From Actinomycetota bacterium (GTDB taxonomy: Bacteria; Actinomycetota; Actinomycetes; Nanopelagicales; Nanopelagicaceae): DNA of 7,913 nt. Made by a program: the position numbers and the translations under genes. Every line of letters starts with the position of its first letter. The first letter of the stretch is position 1. The notes under the pieces were generated by a model that saw only the letters and a program-made list of their open reading frames with translations, ran no database searches and had not been told where the DNA came from. The stretch is taken from NCBI GenBank assembly GCA_009702205.1, contig WLIM01000047.1, positions 1 to 7,913 on the forward strand, written 5' to 3'. Below are positions 1 to 4,960 of this stretch, piece after piece.

Positions 1-798
1 TTCAGGGAGTTTCTCTTCTACAAATTTCGCAAATTCAAGTAGTTCGCGCTTTGGATTGATTAATTTCTTAGCTTTACTTCCCTTGTGTTGTTCTACCTTA
101 TTCTTGAAATTCTCAACCTGTCCGCTTGATCCAAAACGGAAAAAGACTTCGTGGCTCTCAAGACTTCCTGAACCTTTATCCACTGCACAATTTGAAGGAA
201 TTATCTGGAAAGTCATATTTGGTGATGTAGCGCGCCATGCTTCTTCAAAAAAGAAATCGTCGGTAGCCCGAACTGTTGCAACTTTCTCAAAATCAGCTGC
301 GGCAGCAATCATTTTGCGAGCTTGAGGAGTGTTGTTAATTCCCCAAAAACAAGGTTCCCAGAAGCGCCCTCTATTTTCATAACCAATTTTGATTGGACTA
401 CTAAATCCTCGTTGAAATCCAATGATGTCAGCGGTTGAATTCAAAATAAAATCAGGAATAGAGAAGAGCTCACAATCAACATCAATCCAGAAGACTTTCT
501 TATCTGGATTAGCTTCGCAAACTTCTGCAATAAATCCAACTTTCTTGCGACAGATTGCGGCCCAATCTTCGCCCTCTTTCTTTGTTATCTCGCGTAAATC
601 GACAGCTATTCCGAGTTCTTCCAGGTTGGCTCTAAGTCTTGCGCCATGATTTTTATAGTAATCATCACTTGTGTAAAAGGAGCAGACTATAGCGCTCTTT
701 ATTTTGATATCGGGTTCTGGTTTGGCAACAACTTTAGGCGCGAATTGACTCTCTAGCGCAGCAAGAACTTCGCCGCCTTGAAAATCGATTGTGCTCAT
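1..798 (-). CDS. putative GT-A-like nucleotide-diphospho-sugar transferase (3' end outside window)
   Basis: This open frame runs from ATG at 798 to the window edge, giving 266 residues without a stop; the C-terminus is missing. I translated it by hand from the minus strand. After a charged N-terminal tail (about 1-33) comes a hydrophobic strand (SAIVCSFYT, 35-43), then a mixed alpha/beta region ending in KVFWIDVDCELF (101-112). The D106-x-D108 pair after hydrophobic residues is the pattern of the metal- and nucleotide-sugar-binding DxD motif of GT-A glycosyltransferases. Further blocks that fit the fold are FWEPCFWGINN (146-156), ATDDFFFEEAWR (178-189) and the IIPSNCAVDKG stretch (199-209). 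No signal peptide or membrane segment is visible, so it is probably cytoplasmic. An in-frame stop lies shortly upstream of ATG 798, which supports that start. The sugar donor and acceptor cannot be inferred. The gene is real with high confidence; the family is moderately sure. Confidence 0.72.
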   Translation of the reverse strand, partial: MSTIDFQGGEVLAALESQFAPKVVAKPEPDIKIKSAIVCSFYTSDDYYKNHGARLRANLEELGIAVDLREITKKEGEDWAAICRKKVGFIAEVCEANPDKKVFWIDVDCELFSIPDFILNSTADIIGFQRGFSSPIKIGYENRGRFWEPCFWGINNTPQARKMIAAAADFEKVATVRATDDFFFEEAWRATSPNMTFQIIPSNCAVDKGSGSLESHEVFFRFGSSGQVENFKNKVEQHKGSKAKKLINPKRELLEFAKFVEEKLPE

Positions 799-805
799 GG
801 TCTGA

Positions 806-811
806 AATATA
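806..811 (-). promoter_or_regulatory. putative -10 element for a leaderless transcript of the transferase gene
   Basis: TATATT on the minus strand is followed by 7 bases (TCAGACC) and then the ATG at 798. This spacing would put the transcription start on or next to the A of the start codon. No Shine-Dalgarno sequence is present before this ATG, which fits leaderless initiation, common in actinobacteria. No good -35 element is visible 16-18 bases upstream, so this remains a prediction. Confidence 0.4.
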
Positions 812-886
812 GATTTGCTTATTTAACACTCAGCCAGTCTGAATTAAATGGAGATAATACTTAAGGTGAACAAATGGGGTTTGTGG

Positions 887-1606
887 CTACTTTAATTCAG
901 ATAGTTGTTCCAGAATGATTTCAAGGCTTTTTTGGCGTGGGTCTATTAATTCAAAGTGCCCGGCACTCTCTAATTCGATGAGCTTTATGTTGGATTTAGC
1001 GACGCCAAAAACATAATCTCTTGAAAAAGCTGCCGGCACACGAATATCCAAAGAACCATGAATAAGTGTTGTAGGAATAGTCAATGCTGGTTGACGCATT
1101 GGATCTAAATCGATTCGGAGCAAAGCTGGTGCGCCAAGAAAATCTGAAACGGCTCCTTCATCTAGATCTAGTTCTTCCGCTTTAAGTAAGTCACACACCG
1201 GTGCAAGTGCAATAACGCCTTCAACTTTAAACTTATTTGCCGCAAGGAGTGCAAGGTGCCCGCCTGCAGAGTGACCGATTAATAATAATTTTTCATACCG
1301 CTGCGATACTTCTTTAATAGCACTAAGTACGTCATCTAAAGTTGCATCTGGATTTCCGATGATTCTGCGATATTCAATTAGCGCTACTGGCCAACCTAAA
1401 TCTGCAAATTTCTTAGCAAGTGGTGCCAAATGCTTGCGATCATATTCTGGGCGCCAATATCCCCCGTGTATTAAAACAATTGTTTGTTTATCCGGTTCAA
1501 TGGGAAGATAGAAATCAATTACCTGATCTACGTTTTTCCCGTAACTAAGAGTATTAGTTGGTTCGCTGTAGGGTAAATCAAAGACTGATCTATCTTCGGA
1601 TTCCAT
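887..1606 (-). CDS. alpha/beta hydrolase, kynurenine formamidase (arylformamidase)-like
   Basis: A 239-residue cytoplasmic alpha/beta hydrolase. The oxyanion-type motif HGGYW lies at 47-51 and the nucleophile elbow GHSAGGH at 111-117 puts the catalytic Ser at 113. The likely acid is D187 in LIHGSLDIRVP and the likely base H217 in ESAGHFELIDP, so the triad is complete. The HGGxW motif with GHSAGGH is typical of kynurenine formamidase/arylformamidase-like enzymes (N-formylkynurenine to kynurenine plus formate), but the same layout occurs in carboxylesterases and other carboxyl-ester or amide hydrolases. No other tryptophan-catabolism gene is nearby, so the substrate is uncertain. The start ATG lies 3 bases after the stop of the preceding ABM-domain gene (UAAUUCAUG) with no Shine-Dalgarno, suggesting translational coupling. 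It is the third gene of a cassette with the hydroxypyruvate isomerase-like and ABM genes. Confidence 0.85.
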   Translation of the reverse strand: MESEDRSVFDLPYSEPTNTLSYGKNVDQVIDFYLPIEPDKQTIVLIHGGYWRPEYDRKHLAPLAKKFADLGWPVALIEYRRIIGNPDATLDDVLSAIKEVSQRYEKLLLIGHSAGGHLALLAANKFKVEGVIALAPVCDLLKAEELDLDEGAVSDFLGAPALLRIDLDPMRQPALTIPTTLIHGSLDIRVPAAFSRDYVFGVAKSNIKLIELESAGHFELIDPRQKSLEIILEQLSELK

Positions 1607-1609
1607 GAA

Positions 1610-1897
1610 TTAAATAGCGTCCATCACAGTAATTTTTTCACCATTCACAAACTCTTTTGCTACGTCTTGCCACGCGGCACTTGCATCATTAACCATGTGG
1701 GCATCCCACAATTCGCGGTTAGTCCAAATTTCCCAAACACAAACTTGATTTGGATTATTAGTGTCGGTGAAAATTTCTAGCGCTTCGCAGCCCTCTTCAG
1801 TGCGAATATGGGCGCCATGAATTTCAATCTTTTTAAGAAAATCATCACGTTTCCCTGGTTTTATATCAATTGCTACAAATAGATAGACCTTGCTCAT
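1610..1897 (-). CDS. ABM-domain protein (YgiN/LsrG-like putative quinol monooxygenase or isomerase)
   Basis: A 95-residue single-domain protein matching the dimeric alpha+beta-barrel antibiotic biosynthesis monooxygenase (ABM) family in length and order: strand VYLFVAIDIKPGK (4-16), helix with IEIHGAHIRTEEGC (24-37), strand ALEIFTD (39-45), then VCVWEIWTNRELWDAHM (52-68) and a C-terminal helix and strand. Family members include the quinol monooxygenase YgiN and LsrG, the 96-residue isomerase of phospho-DPD in autoinducer-2 breakdown, so the fold alone does not tell oxygenase from isomerase. No cofactor-binding motif is expected or seen. A weak ribosome site (AAAGAG, within 1903-1910) lies 5 bases before the ATG in the 13-base gap after the isomerase-like gene. 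The hydrolase gene follows after 3 bases. Family assignment is strong; the activity is unknown. Confidence 0.82.
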   Translation of the reverse strand: MSKVYLFVAIDIKPGKRDDFLKKIEIHGAHIRTEEGCEALEIFTDTNNPNQVCVWEIWTNRELWDAHMVNDASAAWQDVAKEFVNGEKITVMDAI

Positions 1898-1910
1898 TTT
1901 CGCTCTTTCT

Positions 1911-2690
1911 CTAGTTAAATGCTTCTTTAAATCGAGCTAGAGCAACTTCACTATCTCCGCTAGCCCACGCTTCCATTCCAATAACTCCGTTGTAATTCAT
2001 CTCCTTGAGAGCCTTTGCAATCATCGGATAGTTTATTTCGCCAGTGCCTGGCTCTTTTCTACCAGGAACATCTGCAACTTGGATTTCTCCAATGATCGGC
2101 AAGGCTTCACGTAAGAGTTCAATTAAATTGCCCTCACCAATTTGGGCATGATAGATATCAAAATTCATTTTTAGATTTGGTTTATTAACGCTCTTCACTA
2201 ATTTAATTACATCCTTGGCAAGCCCAAATGGAGTATTTGGGTGATCTACAAGTAGATTCAAATTTTCAAGAACGAAAGTTACGCCATTCGCTGCACCTAA
2301 ATCTGCAATCTGATTAAGTGTTATCTCTGCCTGCTCCCACATCGAAGGTGTTACATCGAAACAAGGTTGTGCTGGTAAGCCTTTGTTATCTAATCCAGTG
2401 CCATGCAAATTTAGTGAAGGATTGCCAAGCGCGTGTGCAACTGGAATTGATTGTTCTGCAGTTTTTAGTAAGTCAGCAGCGCCTTCTTTATCACCCAAGC
2501 GACCTGTGATGTATCCCGTCATTGACGTAAACTTCGCACCAGTATCCGCAAGTGCCGAAATATCTTTTTGAGTCCAGTCCCAAATTTCAACAGCAAACCC
2601 AAGAGAGTGAATTTTCTTGACTCGTTCAATATGTGGTAGATCTAAAAAAACCATCTCCGAACAAACAGCGAGTGTGAAGTTGGAGCTCAT
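1911..2690 (-). CDS. hyi: hydroxypyruvate isomerase-like TIM-barrel protein
   Basis: A 259-residue TIM-barrel protein of the xylose isomerase-like sugar isomerase/epimerase superfamily, close in length to E. coli Hyi, which interconverts hydroxypyruvate and tartronate semialdehyde in glyoxylate/glycerate metabolism. Expected active-site residues are present: E142 in FVLENLN (139-145) and E240 in GMEAW (238-242), matching the two catalytic glutamates reported for Hyi. FDIYHAQI (177-184) carries metal- and substrate-binding D178 and H181. The block QVADVPGRKEPGTGEINY (204-221) closely follows the Hyi signature. Other superfamily members, such as 2-oxo-tetronate isomerase (OtnI) and tagatose/psicose epimerases, share much of this, so the exact substrate is not proven. 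No glyoxylate carboligase or tartronate semialdehyde reductase is in the window. The start ATG has a good ribosome site. It heads the cassette with the ABM and hydrolase genes. Confidence 0.85.
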   Translation of the reverse strand: MSSNFTLAVCSEMVFLDLPHIERVKKIHSLGFAVEIWDWTQKDISALADTGAKFTSMTGYITGRLGDKEGAADLLKTAEQSIPVAHALGNPSLNLHGTGLDNKGLPAQPCFDVTPSMWEQAEITLNQIADLGAANGVTFVLENLNLLVDHPNTPFGLAKDVIKLVKSVNKPNLKMNFDIYHAQIGEGNLIELLREALPIIGEIQVADVPGRKEPGTGEINYPMIAKALKEMNYNGVIGMEAWASGDSEVALARFKEAFN

Positions 2691-2696
2691 TTTGCT

Positions 2697-2701
2697 ACCT
2701 C
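2697..2701 (-). promoter_or_regulatory. ribosome binding site of the hydroxypyruvate isomerase-like gene
   Basis: GAGGT on the minus strand sits 6 bases before the ATG at 2690. It is one of the clearest Shine-Dalgarno sites in the window and fixes this start. Confidence 0.7.
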
Positions 2702-2736
2702 AGTAACTTAAGTATTGAAGTGATGAGAACTTGTTC

Positions 2737-2812
2737 TGGTGCGCTTGAAGGGATTCGAACCCCTAACCTTCTGATCCGTAGTCAGATGCTCTATCCGTTG
2801 AGCTACAAGCGC
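2737..2812 (-). tRNA. tRNA-Arg (anticodon ACG)
   Basis: A complete cloverleaf is readable on the minus strand. The acceptor GCGCTTG pairs with CAAGCGC, followed by discriminator A and an encoded CCA (2737-2739). The D arm is GCTC/GAGC. The anticodon stem TCTGA/TCAGA holds the loop CTACGGA, giving anticodon ACG, which reads CGN arginine codons after A34-to-inosine editing by TadA. The variable loop is AGGTT. The T arm AGGGG-TTCGAAT-CCCTT is intact with one G-T pair. It lies 28 bases after the FprA gene and 46 bases before the isomerase-like gene on the same strand. Confidence 0.96.
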
Positions 2813-2826
2813 AGGCGTGCTGGGAA

Positions 2827-2855
2827 ATACTACCCGTTGATTAAGGTTGCCCCAA
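2827..2855 (-). promoter_or_regulatory. possible promoter of tRNA-Arg
   Basis: A minus-strand TTGGGG (2850-2855) and TAGTAT (2827-2832) are separated by 17 bases, with the -10 ending 14 bases before the tRNA 5' end. The -35 overlaps the 3' end of the FprA coding region. The -10 matches consensus at 4 of 6 and the -35 at 3 of 6, so this is a weak candidate. Co-transcription with the reductase gene is the alternative. Confidence 0.3.
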
Positions 2856-4121
2856 ACGCAGTAGATCTGGCACAGAAACTGCTTTAACGCGCGGCTTTCC
2901 GCGGTCTGCTCCTGCTGCAATCTCGGCTTCGTTAATTCGAACCCAATATGCCTGGTCAACAATTTTATGTCCGTTAGCAATTAACTCGGTTATGTCGCCA
3001 TTGCTCTTTGGTTCTTTTAGATCTGAAATCAATAAAGAAACCACATCTGCGGCATCACTTTTGTTTGTGCCAATGACACCTGAAGGGCCGCGTTTAGCCC
3101 AACCAACTGCGTAAATATTTGAACCACTTACTCGACCATCAACGTTGGCAATCTTTCCCTTTTCAAAGCTGACACCAGTGATTGCTTCGGACTCATATCC
3201 GATTGCCGTAATCACAAGATCACATGGAATAGTTACATCGCCGCTAGGTGTTGAGTATTTGATTGCCTCAACCTTGCCATTGCCAAGTATCTCTTTTGGA
3301 GTATGCGAGAAGAGGAATTCTAGAGAACGTTCATGTCCATGTTTTGGAGTTTCGGCAATCAATTTCATTGCCTCTAAATTACTTGCTAAGTGTTTCTCAA
3401 TCTCACCTTTGTCTTGCGCATTCTTATGAGCAAGCGCAATTTCATCTTCACTTATATAAACATCTGTGTTCTCAAGCTTTGGTAAATCACGTAATTCAGG
3501 CGCAGTAAAAGCTGCGAATTCTGCGCCGCGGCGACCTGTAATAAAAACTTTTCTAATATTGCTTTTGTGAAGTAAATCAAGAGCGTGATCGGCGGTATCA
3601 GTCTCATCTAATTCTTTTGGATCTACAGCAAGAATTCGCCCACAATCCATCGCAACATTACCGGCACCAATTACAACTGCTACTTTGCCAGATAGATCTA
3701 CTTTAAAATTAGCGTAGTCCGGATGGCCGTTATACCAAGGGACAAATTGCGCAGAAGAGATTGAATTAGCAAGTTCTTCGCCAGGAATTCCTAGTTTCTT
3801 TCCAATTGTAGAACCTGTTGCCATTATTACTGCATCGTATTTATTAGTTAAATCAGCGAGCGTTAAATCTTTCCCAAGTTCAACGTTTCCAAACAATCTA
3901 AAGTTAGCTTCAGAAGCAATCTTTTCAAATACCTTTGCAACAGTCTTAATTTTTGGATGATCAGGTGCAACACCAGAGCGAACTAGCCCCCAAGGAGTTG
4001 GGAGACGTTCAATCATGTCGATTGTGAAAGTTAATTCATCCGTTACTGAATTTTGAAGAGCCTGTGCAGCGAAGTAACCAGATGGTCCAGCACCAACAAT
4101 TGCTACTTTGTAGTGCGGCAC
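2841..4121 (-). CDS. fprA: FAD-dependent ferredoxin/adrenodoxin-NADP(+) reductase, FprA type
   Basis: A 426-residue flavoprotein closely resembling mycobacterial FprA and mitochondrial adrenodoxin reductase. These move electrons between NADPH and ferredoxin, for example to supply P450s or iron-sulfur enzymes. Motifs in order: FAD-binding GAGPSG (10-15), the signature PTPWGLVRSGVAPDHPKIK (41-59), NADP-binding VIGAGNVAMDCGRI (150-163), TGRRG (195-199) whose R197/R198 correspond to the arginines binding the NADPH 2'-phosphate, and the C-terminal FAD/nicotinamide motif GWAKRGPSGVIGTNKSDA (340-357). It ends in a conserved-looking RVKAVSVPDLLRLG segment. The protein is about 30 residues shorter than M. 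tuberculosis FprA (456), with no missing motif. It starts with GTG, preceded at 5 bases by AAGGAG. It sits between two tRNA genes, 22 bases after tRNA-Ser and 28 before tRNA-Arg, and may share a transcript with them. No ferredoxin or P450 gene is in view. Confidence 0.93.
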   Translation of the reverse strand: MPHYKVAIVGAGPSGYFAAQALQNSVTDELTFTIDMIERLPTPWGLVRSGVAPDHPKIKTVAKVFEKIASEANFRLFGNVELGKDLTLADLTNKYDAVIMATGSTIGKKLGIPGEELANSISSAQFVPWYNGHPDYANFKVDLSGKVAVVIGAGNVAMDCGRILAVDPKELDETDTADHALDLLHKSNIRKVFITGRRGAEFAAFTAPELRDLPKLENTDVYISEDEIALAHKNAQDKGEIEKHLASNLEAMKLIAETPKHGHERSLEFLFSHTPKEILGNGKVEAIKYSTPSGDVTIPCDLVITAIGYESEAITGVSFEKGKIANVDGRVSGSNIYAVGWAKRGPSGVIGTNKSDAADVVSLLISDLKEPKSNGDITELIANGHKIVDQAYWVRINEAEIAAGADRGKPRVKAVSVPDLLRLGQP

Positions 4122-4126
4122 TAAAA

Positions 4127-4132
4127 CTCCTT
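4127..4132 (-). promoter_or_regulatory. ribosome binding site deciding the GTG start of fprA
   Basis: AAGGAG lies 5 bases before GTG at 4121 and is the strongest Shine-Dalgarno in the window. It lies inside a four-codon frame (ATG AAG GAG TTT TAG, minus strand, 4121-4135) whose stop overlaps the GTG as TAGTG. This position rules that nearby ATG out as the fprA start, because it is out of frame. Confidence 0.75.
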
Positions 4133-4143
4133 CATGTTAAATC

Positions 4144-4235
4144 TGGCGGAGACGAAGAGATTTGAACTCTTGAAGGGTTTTACCCCTTACCTCGTTAGCA
4201 GTGAGGCGCACTCGACCGGGCTATGCGACGTCTCC
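4144..4235 (-). tRNA. tRNA-Ser (anticodon GCT)
   Basis: A 92-base class II tRNA on the minus strand including an encoded CCA (4144-4146) and discriminator G. The acceptor GGAGACG pairs with CGTCTCC. The D stem is GCA/TGC with GG in the loop. The anticodon stem CCTCA/CGAGG holds the loop CTGCTAA, giving GCT, which reads AGC/AGU serine codons. The long variable arm (AAGGG/CCCTT stem) is the serine hallmark. The T arm is AAGAG-TTCAAAT-CTCTT. The base pair closing the anticodon loop is an A-C mismatch (A31, C39). It lies 39 bases after the kinase stop and 22 bases before the fprA start. Confidence 0.95.
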
Positions 4236-4247
4236 AAGTGTGGGCAA

Positions 4248-4278
4248 AGTTTAGCGCGTGAATCCCGCCCTTTGTCAC
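4248..4278 (-). promoter_or_regulatory. possible promoter of tRNA-Ser (and perhaps fprA)
   Basis: On the minus strand GTGACA (4273-4278, 5 of 6 to TTGACA) and TAAACT (4248-4253, 4 of 6 to TATAAT) are separated by 19 bases, longer than ideal. The -35 overlaps the kinase stop codon. The -10 ends 12 bases before the tRNA 5' end. fprA has no room for its own promoter in the 22 bases after the tRNA, so this or an upstream promoter may drive both. Confidence 0.35.
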
Positions 4279-4895
4279 GTCAGATTGATTACCTTCTCGG
4301 CACGGTTTGCACTCTTTTCGATGAAACGAGCGTTCATTTCATCAGATCCCAGAGACCAGGCTTCGGCATCTTGAGGTGATTTCCCATACCTGATATGGCG
4401 AGCGATCAATCTTTGTATTCGAATTTCATCGTCAATTTCTATATACCAGCTTTGGTCTAACAACGGGAAAACTTCATTCCAATTGTGTTCTTCGGAGAAG
4501 AGGTAATTTCCCTCGACAACAACAACCTTGGTGTTTGCGCAAACAACTCCCTCACCTGATATCGATGCTTCAATCTCACGGTGAAAGATTGGAAACCTAT
4601 GTTCTACTTGAATTTCATTTTTGACTTTAGCTAGCAGAGAAGCAAAGCCTGTGACATCAAAGGTGTCGGGTGCGCCTTTTCGATCACGGCGACCAAGTTC
4701 TATTAGCTCTTCATTGCTAAGGTGATAACCATCCATAGGAATAATCGCGACATCACTGCCTTTAAATTGATTTTGAATTTCTGCAACGACCGTGGATTTT
4801 CCGGATCCAGGCTTGCCCACAATCCCAATAATTGTTCTTGGCTTATTGCTTTGAAGCAGAGCTTTAATCTCTTCGGCCAGATGTTGAACGCTCAC
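4275..4895 (-). CDS. P-loop kinase, uridine kinase/FrcK-like nucleoside or sugar kinase family
   Basis: A 206-residue cytoplasmic P-loop phosphotransferase, counted from GTG at 4895. The Walker A motif GKPGSGKST lies at 27-35 after a short helix. MDGYHLSNEEL (54-64) carries D55, the likely base. RKGAPDTFDVTGF (72-84) is the signature shared by bacterial FrcK-like and yeast YFH7-like members of the uridine kinase/phosphoribulokinase/pantothenate kinase superfamily. VVVVEGNYL (124-132) is the Walker B-like strand, followed by RLIARHIRYGKS (162-173) with lid arginines and a C-terminal NARFIEKSANRAEKVI. The substrate cannot be named: nucleoside, fructose or a vitamin are all known in this superfamily. 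A longer frame starts at TTG 4943, but GTG 4895 is preferred: TATATT lies exactly 6 bases upstream of it, and the extra 16 residues are unlike the family. It is divergent from pepP and upstream of tRNA-Ser. Confidence 0.82.
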   Translation of the reverse strand: MSVQHLAEEIKALLQSNKPRTIIGIVGKPGSGKSTVVAEIQNQFKGSDVAIIPMDGYHLSNEELIELGRRDRKGAPDTFDVTGFASLLAKVKNEIQVEHRFPIFHREIEASISGEGVVCANTKVVVVEGNYLFSEEHNWNEVFPLLDQSWYIEIDDEIRIQRLIARHIRYGKSPQDAEAWSLGSDEMNARFIEKSANRAEKVINLT

Positions 4896-4901
4896 ATGTT
4901 G

Positions 4902-4907
4902 AATATA
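4902..4907 (-). promoter_or_regulatory. putative -10 element, leaderless transcript of the kinase gene
   Basis: TATATT (5 of 6 to TATAAT) is followed by six bases (CAACAT) and then GTG at 4895, so transcription would start at the start codon. There is no Shine-Dalgarno. The region 16-18 bases upstream (about 4924-4931) has no clear -35 and overlaps the place where the pepP -35 should lie. Confidence 0.45.
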
Positions 4908-4948
4908 TCTAAGAAGTTGAATTGATAGAACTATTTTGGGCAAGCGGT

Positions 4949-4954
4949 TACGCT
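4949..4954 (+). promoter_or_regulatory. putative -10 element, leaderless transcript of pepP
   Basis: TACGCT fits TAnnnT and is followed by six bases (ATTGCT) and then ATG at 4961. No Shine-Dalgarno precedes that ATG. A TTGATA hexamer (4922-4927) resembles a -35, but its 21-base spacing is too long to be convincing. Confidence 0.35.
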
Positions 4955-4960
4955 ATTGCT

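Noticed and set aside
56..649. Two plus-strand reading frames (56-325 and 422-649)
   Set aside because: Both lie antisense to the minus-strand transferase frame, which is open for 266 codons with a recognisable fold pattern. They have no ribosome site or recognisable domain.
812..886. Possible terminator hairpin (TCAG/CTGA stem) after the hydrolase gene
   Set aside because: The stem is only 4-5 pairs and no U-run follows on the minus strand.
2691..2736. Promoter for the isomerase cassette in the 46 bases after tRNA-Arg
   Set aside because: Several TAnnnT hexamers occur, but none has a -35-like partner at 16-18 bases. Read-through from the tRNA is as likely.
2737..2812. tRNA 3' end as an integration (att) site
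   Set aside because: No second copy of the tRNA 3' end and no integrase or mobile gene is present in the window.
2708..2980. Minus-strand 90-residue reading frame
   Set aside because: It runs through tRNA-Arg and the 3' end of fprA in a different frame. Part of its peptide is simply the translated tRNA.
4236..4274. Possible terminator between the kinase and tRNA-Ser
   Set aside because: Only a 5-pair CAAAG/CTTTG stem around a loop of about 20 bases, with no U-run.
4896..4943. Longer kinase start at TTG 4943
   Set aside because: The added 16 residues are unlike the family and would run across the divergent promoter region. GTG 4895 has a TATATT element at the ideal leaderless distance.
4922..4960. 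Longer pepP start at TTG 4922
   Set aside because: No ribosome site precedes it and it overlaps the promoter space shared with the kinase. ATG 4961 gives a normal N-terminus.
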